A DNA stretch of 64,000 nucleotides from Desulfotignum sp032250905. Lineage in GTDB: Bacteria; Desulfobacterota; Desulfobacteria; Desulfobacterales; Desulfobacteraceae. The first letter of the stretch is position 1. Each line of letters begins with the position of its first letter. Where the stretch lies: NCBI GenBank assembly GCA_032250905.1, contig JAVVEQ010000006.1, positions 1 through 64,000 on the forward strand, in the 5' to 3' direction. A program made the position numbers and the translations under genes. A model generated the notes under the pieces. It did no database searches. It was not told the DNA's origin and was given only the letters and a program-made list of their open reading frames with translations. Positions 43,333-52,227 of this stretch are shown piece by piece.

Positions 43333-44363
43333 GCGGTATTCTGGAACACAACCCGGTCAAGGTATCGGTGCCTTGCCGGGTGGATTTTGGCGGCACCCTG
43401 GATATTTCCACCTTTTATCTGCCCCTGGCCCATCGCAATCCGGTGGGGTTCAATATAGCAATGGATCTGCGTACGACAGTGACGTTGACCCCGTACCGCC
43501 GGGGCCGGGTCAAGGTGTCATCAAAGGGATTTGATACAGCAACGTTCGAGCAGGGAAACGCGCCGTTTGACCATCCCATGGGGTTGATGTTTGCCTGTGC
43601 GCAGTATTTTAATGCCCATGGTGTGCATATTCACATCAATTCCACATCCCCGCCCCGGAGCGCGCTGGGGGGGTCTTCTTCTGCAGCAGTAGCGATTCTG
43701 GCTGCATTTCAAACCGCACTGCACAAACCGGTAATCCCGGCTCAAATCGCCTGGTTGGCGCATTACATTGAATCCAGTGTTGCCGGGGTTCCATGCGGTG
43801 TGCAGGACCAGGCAGCCGCCGCATTCGGCGGGGCCCATCTGTGGGCGTGGAAAATGGGAAACCGCGGCCCGGTGTTTGACCGGTTTCCCGTGTTTGAATC
43901 TGATGAGGACCGGGACAAATTCATGCACCATATGCGGGTGGCTTACTGCGGGATGCCGCATGTGTCAAAAGATATCAACAGCCGGTGGGTGAGTGCATTT
44001 GTCAAGGGGACAAACAGAGCGGTTTTTTCTCAGATCATTGATCTGAGCCGCTCATTTTACTCCGCCGTCCAGAACAGGGCTTATGATGATGCCGCCGACC
44101 TGATGATTCAGGAAACACGGCTGCGTCTGGAGATGACACCGGATGTGCTGGATGATACCGGAAAAAAACTATTTGAGGCCGCCTGCATGCATCACTGCGG
44201 GGCCCGGTTTACCGGAGCGGGTGGCGGAGGATGCCTGTGGGCCGTGGGCGGACGAAAAGAGATCGCGGTACTGTCAGAATCATGGCAGTCCATCCTGGAG
44301 GATGTTCCGGATGCCGGACTGCTGGATACCCGTATTGATCCTGAGGGAATTTTGGTGGGTTGA
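43323..44363 (+). CDS. GHMP-family small-molecule kinase
   Basis: A 346-residue kinase of the galactokinase-homoserine-mevalonate-phosphomevalonate group. The ATP loop PPRSALGGSSSAAVA lies near residue 112, GVPCGVQDQAAAAFGG near 155 and the C-terminal TGAGGGGCLWAV near 300. The layout resembles D-glycero-D-manno-heptose 7-phosphate kinase-like and related sugar kinases, so the substrate may be a sugar or sugar phosphate. It is coupled to recO by a 10-bp overlap. Confidence 0.85.
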   Translation: MDLSGILEHNPVKVSVPCRVDFGGTLDISTFYLPLAHRNPVGFNIAMDLRTTVTLTPYRRGRVKVSSKGFDTATFEQGNAPFDHPMGLMFACAQYFNAHGVHIHINSTSPPRSALGGSSSAAVAILAAFQTALHKPVIPAQIAWLAHYIESSVAGVPCGVQDQAAAAFGGAHLWAWKMGNRGPVFDRFPVFESDEDRDKFMHHMRVAYCGMPHVSKDINSRWVSAFVKGTNRAVFSQIIDLSRSFYSAVQNRAYDDAADLMIQETRLRLEMTPDVLDDTGKKLFEAACMHHCGARFTGAGGGGCLWAVGGRKEIAVLSESWQSILEDVPDAGLLDTRIDPEGILVG

Positions 44364-44413
44364 GCCGGACAGGATACCAGCACCCTAAAAAAATGAAATA
44401 AAGGAGAAACCAT

Positions 44414-44671
44414 ATGCCGGGTTATGAACCTGAGAAAGATAAAATGATCAAGGAATGGAAAAATGAGGAAACCGGACTGTTGATTTCCATCCAGCAGTAT
44501 GGAGACGGGGAGCCCAAACTGCAGATCGGCCCCAGGATCCTGAAAAAAAAAGACGGCACGGACCGGGCCCCGTCCAAGGCCGGCCGGCTGTCTGTGGAAG
44601 ATGTCATGTGGCTGTATGACATTATCGATGAGGTGAAGGATGAATTGTCCAGCCTGGTTGGACCTGAGTGA
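44414..44671 (+). CDS. Conserved-type small protein, unknown
   Basis: An 85-residue soluble acidic protein without a recognised domain, starting behind an AAGGAG ribosome site. It opens with KMIKEWKNEETGLLISIQQY and ends in a helix that begins LSVEDVMWLYDII. Its last 32 bp overlap the nucleoside phosphorylase gene, suggesting coupling. It probably belongs to an uncharacterised Desulfobacterota family. Confidence 0.65.
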   Translation: MPGYEPEKDKMIKEWKNEETGLLISIQQYGDGEPKLQIGPRILKKKDGTDRAPSKAGRLSVEDVMWLYDIIDEVKDELSSLVGPE

Positions 44672-45422
44672 GGCATCCCTGGTGCCGCCCCTGGGAGCCC
44701 GGCAGGCACCTTCCCTGGGACCGGTGGCGGTCATGGTGTCAACTGCTGCGGATTTGAAACTGATTCAGCCGATGCTGAATGCAGCATCCGATCATTCGGC
44801 CCCGTTTTTTGTCAGCCGCCTGATCCCGAATTCTCAGGGTGTCAGTGTGGCCGGACCGTTTGTAGGGTCTCCCTATGCCGCAATGATGATGGAATCTCTG
44901 GTCGCCAGAGGGGCCAGGCAGATCCTGGTTCTGGGGTGGTGCGGCAGCATGCGGGCGGATATCCAGGTGGGGGATTTCATCGTACCGGAACGGGGGCTGG
45001 TGGATGAAGGCACATCCAGACACTATGCCGCGCTGGATCCGGTCACCCCGCAAACGTTTCCTCACAAGGATCTGAGCAAAAAACTGGCTGATAATCTTGG
45101 AACCCGGGGGCTTGCATGTGCGCAGGGGCCGGTGTGGACTACGGATGCCATTTACCGGGAAACACCGAAAAAAATTGCCTGGTTCAAGGATCAGGGTGCT
45201 GTTGCCGTGGAAATGGAATGTTCCGCCCTGTTTTCTGTGGCTGCATTTCTGAATGTCGAGGCGGCTGCGCTGCTGGTGGTCTCAGACAGCCTTGCGGCCG
45301 GAAACTGGGACCCGGGATTTCGTAGGTCCCGGTTCAAAACGGCCCGGCAGGAAGCTCGTGAAGCGATTCTGGGCTTTGCCGGACACCTGGCTGAGACGGT
45401 GTCTCAACCAGAAAACAGATGA
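44640..45422 (+). CDS. Nucleoside phosphorylase (uridine/purine phosphorylase-like)
   Basis: A 260-residue PNP/UDP-family phosphorylase. LVARGARQILVLGWCGSMRADIQVGDFIVPE is the nucleoside-binding core (about 90-120), and AVEMECSALFSVAAFLNVEAAALLVVSD holds the MExE-type base/ribose-binding glutamates. It cleaves a nucleoside with phosphate; whether uridine, purine or methylthioadenosine is used cannot be told. The start lies within the preceding small gene behind GAAGG. It ends 19 bp before ligA. Confidence 0.82.
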   Translation: MNCPAWLDLSEASLVPPLGARQAPSLGPVAVMVSTAADLKLIQPMLNAASDHSAPFFVSRLIPNSQGVSVAGPFVGSPYAAMMMESLVARGARQILVLGWCGSMRADIQVGDFIVPERGLVDEGTSRHYAALDPVTPQTFPHKDLSKKLADNLGTRGLACAQGPVWTTDAIYRETPKKIAWFKDQGAVAVEMECSALFSVAAFLNVEAAALLVVSDSLAAGNWDPGFRRSRFKTARQEAREAILGFAGHLAETVSQPENR

Positions 45423-45441
45423 ACAATCGGAAAGGCCGGTG

Positions 45442-47457
45442 ATGGAACCTGACATTAAAACTCGGGTCAGACAGCTTCAACAGATGTTGAATGATCATAA
45501 TTATTATTACCATGTTCTGGACGATCCCAAAATTTCCGATGCCGAATATGACCGGCTCATGCAGGAACTCATCCGCCTGGAAACGGCCTATCCCCAGTTC
45601 AAGACCCCTGATTCCCCTACCCAGCGGGTGGGAGGGGCGCCTTTGCCTGTGTTTGAACATGCGGAACACAGCATTCCCATGCTCAGCCTGGACAATGCCT
45701 TTTCTGAGCAGGATATCCTGGATTTTCATGCCCGGACACTGAAAAACACCGTCCAAAAAAATATTTTGTACACGGCCGAGCCCAAGCTGGACGGTGTGGC
45801 CATTGAACTGCGGTATGAAAACGGGGTGCTGGTCCAGGCGGTCACCCGGGGAGACGGTTTTGTGGGAGAGGTGGTCACAGACAATGTGCGTACCATCCGG
45901 TCGGTGCCTCTGGGATTGAGAGATGATACCGTTCCCTGTCCGGACCTGCTGGAGGTCCGGGGCGAAGTATTCATTTCACGGGCCGGCTTTCAGGAACTGA
46001 ACCGTCAGCGCCAGGCAAATGCGGAACCGGTATTTGCCAACCCCAGAAATGCCGCGGCCGGATCCCTGCGGCAGCTGGATTCCACGGTCACCGCCTCCCG
46101 GCCCCTGGATATTTTTGTTTACGGCCGGGGCCAGGTGACCGGGCTGGCCTTTGATTCCCAGTCCGGGTTCCTGGATGCGCTGACCGCTTTGGGATTTCCT
46201 GTGAATCCGCTGGTAAAGAAACAGATCCCCATTCAGCAGGCCCTGGCATTTTATCAGGACCTGATAGCCCTCCGGCCGGACCTGCCTTATGAGATAGACG
46301 GCATGGTGATCAAGGTGGATGCCGTGGAGTTGCAGCAGGTCCTGGGGGAAAAGATCAAAACTCCGAGATGGGCCATTGCCTGTAAATTCGCGTCCATCGA
46401 AAAAATTACACGGATCAGGGATATTATCGTCCAGGTCGGCCGCACAGGTACCCTGACCCCGGTAGCGATGCTGGAACCGGTTCAGGTGGGTGGGGTCACT
46501 GTTTCCCGGGCTACTTTGCACAACATGGATGAGATTCAGAAAAAAGACATCCGCATCGGAGACACCGCCCTGATTACCCGGGCCGGAGATGTGATTCCCA
46601 AGGTGGTGACCATCCTGCCGGCCGAACGCACCGGCAGGGAACAAGTTTTTGACATGCCTTCGCACTGTCCGGTGTGCCACTCTCTTGTCCAGCGCCTGGA
46701 GGGTGAGGCGGCAGTGAAATGTGTCAACGCTGCCTGTCCGGCCCAGCGCAAGGAACGGATTCGCCATTTTGCATCAAAAAAGGGATTTGACATCGAGGGG
46801 CTGGGAAAAAAACTGGTGGACCAGTTTGTCGATGAAGGTCTGCTCACATCGTTTGCGGATCTGTTCTTTTTGGAAAAAGAACAATTGATCCCTCTGGACC
46901 GGATGGCGGACAAATCGGCACACAACCTGATCACAGCCATTGACAAAGCCAGACAGATTCCGCTGCATCGGTTTATCTTCGCCCTGGGGATTGACCACAC
47001 CGGCGAGCATGCAGCCCGGCTTCTGGCCCGGCATTTTTCCACCCTGGATGATCTGATGTCTGCCTCCAAAGAAGACCTGTTGGCGATTTACGGCCTGGGA
47101 TGTATCACTGCTGATGCCATTGCCGGATTTTTTGCAAATCCTGAAAACTGTGTGTTGATGGCTCAGCTTGAAAACAGCGGCGTGGAAATCGTCAATTCAT
47201 TGTCAGGTCCGACTGAAAGAACAGACCATGTATTTGCCGGCAAAACCCTGGTGCTCACCGGCACATTGTCTGTCATGACACGGTCTGAAGCAAAAAAACG
47301 GCTTCTGGCTCTGGGAGCGAAAGTGACCGGCAGTGTATCGAAAAAAACCGATTTTCTGGTGGCGGGAGCAGAGGCCGGAACCAAACTGACCAGGGCAAGG
47401 GATCTGGACGTCCCCGTGCTGGATGAAGACCGGTTTATGAACCTGCTGGAGTCCTGA
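45442..47457 (+). CDS. ligA: NAD-dependent DNA ligase LigA
   Basis: A 671-residue ligase with all domains: the Ia NAD-binding YYYHVLDDPKISDAEYDRL, the adenylation motif AEPKLDGVA with the active-site Lys (about 115), the OB fold (VQVGRTGTLTPVA), the Cys4 zinc finger (CPVC...CVNAACPAQ), helix-hairpin-helix repeats and a C-terminal BRCT domain (TLVLTGTLSVMTRSEAKKRL). The frame is open upstream to 45253, but family similarity begins at ATG 45442. It seals nicks in replication and repair and is essential in bacteria. Confidence 0.95.
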   Translation: MEPDIKTRVRQLQQMLNDHNYYYHVLDDPKISDAEYDRLMQELIRLETAYPQFKTPDSPTQRVGGAPLPVFEHAEHSIPMLSLDNAFSEQDILDFHARTLKNTVQKNILYTAEPKLDGVAIELRYENGVLVQAVTRGDGFVGEVVTDNVRTIRSVPLGLRDDTVPCPDLLEVRGEVFISRAGFQELNRQRQANAEPVFANPRNAAAGSLRQLDSTVTASRPLDIFVYGRGQVTGLAFDSQSGFLDALTALGFPVNPLVKKQIPIQQALAFYQDLIALRPDLPYEIDGMVIKVDAVELQQVLGEKIKTPRWAIACKFASIEKITRIRDIIVQVGRTGTLTPVAMLEPVQVGGVTVSRATLHNMDEIQKKDIRIGDTALITRAGDVIPKVVTILPAERTGREQVFDMPSHCPVCHSLVQRLEGEAAVKCVNAACPAQRKERIRHFASKKGFDIEGLGKKLVDQFVDEGLLTSFADLFFLEKEQLIPLDRMADKSAHNLITAIDKARQIPLHRFIFALGIDHTGEHAARLLARHFSTLDDLMSASKEDLLAIYGLGCITADAIAGFFANPENCVLMAQLENSGVEIVNSLSGPTERTDHVFAGKTLVLTGTLSVMTRSEAKKRLLALGAKVTGSVSKKTDFLVAGAEAGTKLTRARDLDVPVLDEDRFMNLLES

Positions 47458-47487
47458 TCAATCTACTAATTGGAGAGCGACAGAACA

Positions 47488-48162
47488 ATGGCTCTTAACA
47501 AGATCAATAAACCGGAATCCCTGGCCAAAAAGGTCCAGAAGGCCCTTCGTCAGTCCATTCTGAACAATGAGCTGACTCCCAATGTGATATACAATGAAAA
47601 ACAGATTGCCAAAGATCTGGGGATTTCGAGAACGCCTGTCAGGGAAGCCCTGCTGGAACTGTCAGCCAAACGCCTGGTGAAGTTTCTGCCCCAGAAAGGG
47701 GTGATTATCAATACCTTCAGCCCCAAGGAAATCGATGATGCGTTCGAGATTCGAATCGCTCTGGAGGGGTTTTCCGTCCAGAAAATCTGTCAGGGAGTGG
47801 ACCGTCCTGACACCCGGGACCTTGAAAAAGCACTGACGGATCAGGAAAAAGCGGTGGATGCCCGGGATGAAGCAGGATTCATGCAGGGGGACAGACATTT
47901 TCACATCGGATTCACCCGGCTGACGCAAAATGATTATCTCATCAACATGATGGAAGACATCCGTGATATCATGCATTTGATGGGATTCAAGGCCTTAGGC
48001 ATTCCGGGCCGCATGCAGACCGTGGTCCTGGAACACCGCAAAATACTGGCAGCAGTGCAGAGCAAAAACGTGCTGGATGCCATGAAAGCCATGATTCAGC
48101 ATCTTGAAAACAGCAGAGATGCAGTAAAGCAGATTCATTCAGACCTTCCTGAAAAAGACTGA
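47488..48162 (+). CDS. GntR/FadR-family transcriptional regulator 1
   Basis: A 224-residue regulator. The winged HTH fills residues 1-75 (YNEKQIAKDLGISRTPVREALLELSAKRLV) and an FCD ligand-binding helical bundle the rest. FCD metal-binding residues are visible in FMQGDRHFHIGF, VVLEHRKIL and MIQHLENS. It is clearly paralogous to the regulator at 48299 over its full length. It begins 30 bp after ligA and precedes the catabolic operon, so it probably senses the substrate or an intermediate, with a carboxylate effector expected from the family. Confidence 0.88.
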   Translation: MALNKINKPESLAKKVQKALRQSILNNELTPNVIYNEKQIAKDLGISRTPVREALLELSAKRLVKFLPQKGVIINTFSPKEIDDAFEIRIALEGFSVQKICQGVDRPDTRDLEKALTDQEKAVDARDEAGFMQGDRHFHIGFTRLTQNDYLINMMEDIRDIMHLMGFKALGIPGRMQTVVLEHRKILAAVQSKNVLDAMKAMIQHLENSRDAVKQIHSDLPEKD

Positions 48163-48208
48163 TTTTTTCAAGCCATTTCCCTAACCGAAAAAAAATTATT
48201 TTTGGGTC

Positions 48209-48237
48209 TTGACATGCCTGCGTATGTAATATATCAA
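48209..48237 (+). promoter_or_regulatory. Promoter before regulator 2 and the catabolic operon
   Basis: A perfect TTGACA (48209-48214) is 17 bp from TATCAA (48232-48237). The palindrome at 48219-48251 overlaps it. It would drive regulator 2 and the operon that follows without a gap. Confidence 0.55.
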
Positions 48238-48251
48238 ATACAACATACGCA
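48219..48251. promoter_or_regulatory. Palindromic operator, TGCGTATGT-N15-ACATACGCA
   Basis: Perfect 9-bp inverted arms (48219-48227 and 48243-48251) separated by 15 bp lie across the -10 region between the two GntR genes. The size and position fit a GntR/FCD dimer operator for repression of regulator 2 and the downstream genes. Confidence 0.65.
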
Positions 48252-48298
48252 ATAATAAATATTAAAGTCCATTGTTCGTCAATCAGGAGACTGCTTGT

Positions 48299-48985
48299 AT
48301 GGGGCTGAGCAAGATCAGAAAATCCGAATCGTTGGCCAAGACCGCGCTCAAGGTATTGCGCCGTTCTATCCTCAATAACGAACTCAAAACCGATGTAGTT
48401 TACAATGAAATGAGTCTGGCCAGTGATCTGGGAATTTCGAGAACCCCGGTCAGAGAGGCGTTGCTGGAACTGTCATCCAAGCGGCTGATAAAGTTTTTGC
48501 CCCAGAAAGGGGTGGTGATCAATACCTTTTCTGACAGGGAGATCGAGGATGTATTTGAAATCCGGACCGCGTTAGAGGTGTTCGCCATCCAGAAAGCCTG
48601 CGATGTCTGCGGGCCTGGTGATATTTGCGATATCGTCCGGTTGATGGACGAACAAAAAACAGCGGCTCAGGCAGGGAATGCCGTGGCTTTCATGGAGGCG
48701 GACCGCGAGTTTCATATCTCTTTTATCCGGCTGACAGACAACGAATACCTGACGGAAATGATGCAGGATATCCGGGATATCATGCATTTGATGGGGATCA
48801 AGGCCCTGATACGTAAGAGCCGGATGCAGGAAGTGATCCTGGAACATGATGCCGTACTGACGGCGGTGAAAAATAAAAACCCTGCAGATGCTGCGGCCCG
48901 GATGGAAACCCATCTGACCTGCAGTCAGCAGGCGGTCAAACAAAGCAAACAGGAGGAAACAACCCATGGCGAAACCCGAAATTGA
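48299..48985 (+). CDS. GntR/FadR-family transcriptional regulator 2
   Basis: A 228-residue paralogue of the regulator upstream: same SESLAKTALKVLRRSILNNEL start, HTH DLGISRTPVREALLELSSKRLIKFLPQKGV, and FCD domain with FMEADREFHISF, VILEHDAVL and METHL metal-binding positions. The recognition helices of the two proteins are nearly identical, so they may share operators while differing in ligand pockets. It has the promoter and palindrome directly upstream, and its last 20 bp overlap the cupin gene, linking it to the operon. Confidence 0.88.
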   Translation: MGLSKIRKSESLAKTALKVLRRSILNNELKTDVVYNEMSLASDLGISRTPVREALLELSSKRLIKFLPQKGVVINTFSDREIEDVFEIRTALEVFAIQKACDVCGPGDICDIVRLMDEQKTAAQAGNAVAFMEADREFHISFIRLTDNEYLTEMMQDIRDIMHLMGIKALIRKSRMQEVILEHDAVLTAVKNKNPADAAARMETHLTCSQQAVKQSKQEETTHGETRN

Positions 48986-49310
48986 ATTTAAAGACTATGA
49001 CACCCAGTATGAATGGAAAGATGTGGAGGGCGATACCCTGGGAATCAAGGAAAAAATTTTGAGTTATGACCCGGATACCGGGGATTACACCCGCATGCTC
49101 AAGTTTCCCCCGGGGATAGAAACAAAAGAGACCCTGGTCCATGATTTCTGGGAAGAGGTGCTGCTGGTGGAGGGGTCTCTTTACGATATTGCCAAAAAGG
49201 AAACCTATCTGCCCGGGTATTATGCCTGCCGGCCTCCGGGAATGACCCACGGTCCTTACAGTATTCCCCAGGGGTGTGTGACCTTTGAAATCAGATACTT
49301 TAAGAAATAA
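48966..49310 (+). CDS. Cupin-domain protein (ChrR-like cupin)
   Basis: A 114-residue single cupin. LVHDFWEEVLLVEGSLYDIAKKETYLPGYYACRPPGMTHGPYSIPQG holds the barrel with His/Glu and Met-Thr-His metal positions of the ChrR-type cupin_7 group, here with a reduced first motif (HDFWEE). The ATG lies inside the 3' end of regulator 2. In a catabolic operon a small cupin may be an isomerase, an enolic-acid hydrolase or a lyase. The family does not settle its reaction. Confidence 0.8.
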   Translation: MAKPEIEFKDYDTQYEWKDVEGDTLGIKEKILSYDPDTGDYTRMLKFPPGIETKETLVHDFWEEVLLVEGSLYDIAKKETYLPGYYACRPPGMTHGPYSIPQGCVTFEIRYFKK

Positions 49311-49319
49311 GGATATCGC

Positions 49320-50015
49320 GTGGAAATTCAGCTTAAGTTACAGAAAAACGGCCGCGAAATTGCGGTGCCATTCCATGTGGACCGCATGGTCAATGCCGGT
49401 TTCACCGGCCGGGACCAGAAAGAGGTGAGGCACCACCTGGATGAATTGTCTGCCAAGGGCATCGAGGTACCTACCGAGACCCCGCTGATCTATCCGGTCA
49501 TTCCAGACACCCTGACCACGGCGGAAAAAATCGTGGTGTACGGGCCGGAAACATCCGGTGAGATCGAATATGTCCTTTTTATCAAAGATGAAACAGAGAT
49601 CTATGTCGGCATTGGAAGTGACCACACCGACCGCAAACTGGAGGAAACCGACATCCCACGGGCCAAACAGATGTGTCCCAATGTCATCTCTCCGGTGGTG
49701 TGGGATCTGGAGGATGTGGCCGGTCACTGGGATGATCTGGTCATGTCCTGCCGGGTGGAAAAGGACGGCAGTGACCTGGAGTACCAGAAAGGAAGCCTGG
49801 ATCTGCTGATGTCCCCGGCGGAACTGATGGCGTTTGTAGCCGGTAAAGTGACCGGACCCCTGTCCGATATGGTTATTTTTTCGGGTACCGTGAAAATGGA
49901 AACCCCGGAATTCGTGTTTGCAGACCACTTCTCCGGCAGGCTGACCGATCCGGTGCTCAAACGGGAACTGGTGTTTACCTATCGCATCCACCCCATGGAT
50001 TATCTGGCAGAATGA
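49320..50015 (+). CDS. DUF2848 family protein
   Basis: A 231-residue protein of the DUF2848 family, starting at GTG 49320. Typical parts are the N-terminal strand pair, RDQKEVRHHLDELSAKGI, VPTETPLIYPV, the acidic IGVGSDHTDR-like segment (VGIGSDHTDRKLEETDIPRAKQ) and WDLEDVAGHWDDL. The fold is related to fumarylacetoacetate hydrolase-like proteins, and the DHTDRxxE acidic cluster looks like a metal site. The activity is not known. Spacing of 9 bp to the cupin gene and 47 bp to the amidase places it in the catabolic operon. Confidence 0.8.
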   Translation: MEIQLKLQKNGREIAVPFHVDRMVNAGFTGRDQKEVRHHLDELSAKGIEVPTETPLIYPVIPDTLTTAEKIVVYGPETSGEIEYVLFIKDETEIYVGIGSDHTDRKLEETDIPRAKQMCPNVISPVVWDLEDVAGHWDDLVMSCRVEKDGSDLEYQKGSLDLLMSPAELMAFVAGKVTGPLSDMVIFSGTVKMETPEFVFADHFSGRLTDPVLKRELVFTYRIHPMDYLAE

Positions 50016-50062
50016 GAGATGCACACAGCAATTCTCAATCATACATACAGGAGACAGGTGTT

Positions 50063-50857
50063 ATGAAAATAGCGGCCCTTCAATTGTCAGTGAAGGAAAA
50101 CGATCCGGATGCCACGGTTGATAAAGCGGAAAAAGCCATTCGATCTTGTCAGGATGCGGATCTGGCCATGTTGCCGGAAATCTGGCAGACCGGTTTCATG
50201 AGTTTTGACCGGTATGAGATCGATGCCCAGCCCCTGGACGGCCCCCTGGTAAACCGCCTGAAGGTTCTGGCAAAAGAGATGAAATTGATGCTGCACACCG
50301 GCAGTTTCGTGGAAAGGGATGGAGACCGTCTTTACAACACCAGTGCGCTGATATCAGAGAATGGAGAGATTCTGGCGGTTTACCGGAAAATTCATCTTTT
50401 TGGATTCCAGTCAAAAGAAACCCAGATCCTGACCCCCGGCGATACCCCGGTGGTGGTGGAAACCCGGTTCGGCAACCTGGGCATGGCTACCTGTTTTGAC
50501 CTGCGGTTTCCGGAACTGTTCCGGGCCATGGTGGACCAGGGCGCAGACATGTTCCTGGTATGTTCGGCCTGGCCCTATCCCCGGCTGCCGGCCTGGATCA
50601 TGCTCAACCGGGTCCGGGCCCTGGAAAACCAGTGCCACCTGATCTGTGCCAACAGCTGCGGCATGAACAACGGTATCCAGTTCGCGGGCCACAGCATGGT
50701 GGTGGATCCCTGGGGCACGATCCTGGCCGGGGCCGGGGATGATGAAGCGATTGTGACCTCCCGGATCGACTTGTCTGAAACACAGAAGGCACGAAACACC
50801 TTTCCCGGGCTTGCAGGAAGAAAACGGTTCCTTAATCCGGGCATGCCCTCCAACTGA
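50063..50857 (+). CDS. Carbon-nitrogen hydrolase (nitrilase superfamily, Nit2/omega-amidase-like)
   Basis: A 264-residue amidase with the complete Glu-Lys-Cys triad: Glu39 in LPEIWQTGF, Lys109 in YRKIHLFGF, and Cys144 in TCFDLRFPE. The CFDLRFPE wording fits the omega-amidase/Nit2 and N-carbamoyl-hydrolase branches rather than true nitrilases. It should hydrolyse an amide or carbamoyl compound, and in this operon a ring-opened lactam or N-carbamoyl amino acid is a plausible substrate. The start at ATG 50063 lies behind CAGGAGA. Confidence 0.87.
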   Translation: MKIAALQLSVKENDPDATVDKAEKAIRSCQDADLAMLPEIWQTGFMSFDRYEIDAQPLDGPLVNRLKVLAKEMKLMLHTGSFVERDGDRLYNTSALISENGEILAVYRKIHLFGFQSKETQILTPGDTPVVVETRFGNLGMATCFDLRFPELFRAMVDQGADMFLVCSAWPYPRLPAWIMLNRVRALENQCHLICANSCGMNNGIQFAGHSMVVDPWGTILAGAGDDEAIVTSRIDLSETQKARNTFPGLAGRKRFLNPGMPSN

Positions 50858-50958
50858 TTTTTCAGTGCCCTGCCTGACAGGCACGACAACCCGATGAAAA
50901 GCGGGATCGGCATCTATACCGCTGACCCGTTTTCCAGAAAATTTAAAGGACAAACAAC

Positions 50959-52152
50959 ATGGCTGATACACGAGTAACTTTTTGCGGTGTCACATTTAAA
51001 AATCCCCTGGCCGCTGCATCGGCTGAACCCACCCTCAATGCCGCAAACATGAAAAAATGCATCGATGCCGGTGCCGGCGCAGTGATCGCCAAGACCATGA
51101 CCGATTCACCGGCCATGCGGGAACTGACCCAACGGGCCAAGTGGCGGTTTCTCAATGCCCGGCACGAAGTGTGCCACGGCAAGGTCCCCAGGAGCTTCAG
51201 TCTCTACAGCCGGTCCGGCCTGGCCCTGGAGCCGCCGGAGGATTTCATGAAAGAGATCTCCGAGACCGTGGCTTATGCCGCACAGAACGATGCCCAGGTC
51301 ATCGGTTCCATCGCCTCCACCACCCTGGAGGGTTGGGTGGACCTGGGAAAACAGATGGAGGACGGCGGGGTTCCCATGATCGAGCTGAACTTCGGATGCC
51401 CCCATCCCAAGCTGATGCCCGGGGTCCGTACCGGTATGAACGTGGGGCAGGATTTTGACTATGGGTGTGAAATCACACAAAAAGTGGCTTCGGCGGTCAA
51501 AGTACCCATCATCATCAAGGTCACACCCCAGGTAACGGACCTGGTGCTTTTTTCTGAAAGGCTTCACCAGGCAGGAGCAAGGGCGGTTACCCTCACCAAC
51601 CGGTTCATCGGGTTTGTGCCCGATATCGAGACCGGCAAGCCGTTGATTTACGGCAAGGCCGGGGTGGGTGGACCCTGGACAAAGCCGCTGACCCTGAGGT
51701 GGATCAACGAAGTGCGGTGTGCTCTCGGGGACAAACTGGACATCACCGGCACCAACGGGGCCTATGACTGGCGGGATGTGGTCATGTTCATCATGAGCGG
51801 GGCACATATTGTACAGATGTGCTCGGCGGTGATGTGTTACGGGTATGACTGGCTCACAAAGCAGGTTGAGGGACTGGAAACCTTTATGGATGACAAAGGG
51901 TATGCCACCATTGATCAGATGCTGGGCATTGCCACGGATGCGTGCATGGAATACAGCCAGATGCCCCATGAAAAAGCGGTGGTGGACAAAGGAAAATGCA
52001 TTAACTGCGGTATGTGCCTGAAGGTCTGTTTTTCCGATGCCATGCAGCAGGGCGATGACACCGTGTTTGTGAAAGAAGAAAACTGTGTGGGCTGCGGCGG
52101 TTGTCTGTCTGTGTGCCCGGCGGAGGGAACCATTGAAATGAGGCAGATGTGA
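50959..52152 (+). CDS. PreA-like dihydropyrimidine/dihydroorotate dehydrogenase-type iron-sulfur flavoprotein
   Basis: A 397-residue protein: a TIM barrel of the dihydroorotate/dihydropyrimidine dehydrogenase family (GVTFKNPLAAASAEPT, IELNFGCPHPKLMPG, PIIIKVTPQVTDLV, LDITGTNGAYDWRDVVMFIMSGA) followed by a two-cluster ferredoxin domain (CINCGMCLKVC at about 346 and CVGCGGCLSVC at about 375). PreA is the pyrimidine-reducing subunit of PreTA; here no PreT partner is next to it, so electrons may come from ferredoxin. It probably reduces or oxidises a ring C=C or C=N of an N-heterocycle. The exact substrate cannot be assigned. Confidence 0.85.
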   Translation: MADTRVTFCGVTFKNPLAAASAEPTLNAANMKKCIDAGAGAVIAKTMTDSPAMRELTQRAKWRFLNARHEVCHGKVPRSFSLYSRSGLALEPPEDFMKEISETVAYAAQNDAQVIGSIASTTLEGWVDLGKQMEDGGVPMIELNFGCPHPKLMPGVRTGMNVGQDFDYGCEITQKVASAVKVPIIIKVTPQVTDLVLFSERLHQAGARAVTLTNRFIGFVPDIETGKPLIYGKAGVGGPWTKPLTLRWINEVRCALGDKLDITGTNGAYDWRDVVMFIMSGAHIVQMCSAVMCYGYDWLTKQVEGLETFMDDKGYATIDQMLGIATDACMEYSQMPHEKAVVDKGKCINCGMCLKVCFSDAMQQGDDTVFVKEENCVGCGGCLSVCPAEGTIEMRQM

Positions 52153-52227
52153 CTGTAGCCATCTTGCAAGCACATAAAGATAGAATAAAAATTCACCAAC
52201 AATCAAACAGTGAAAAAGGAGTAAAAA

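Noticed and set aside
50858..50958. Short GTGCC/GGCAC hairpin between the amidase and PreA-like genes
   Set aside because: The stem is short and no T run follows, so it is not counted as a terminator; the operon most likely continues.
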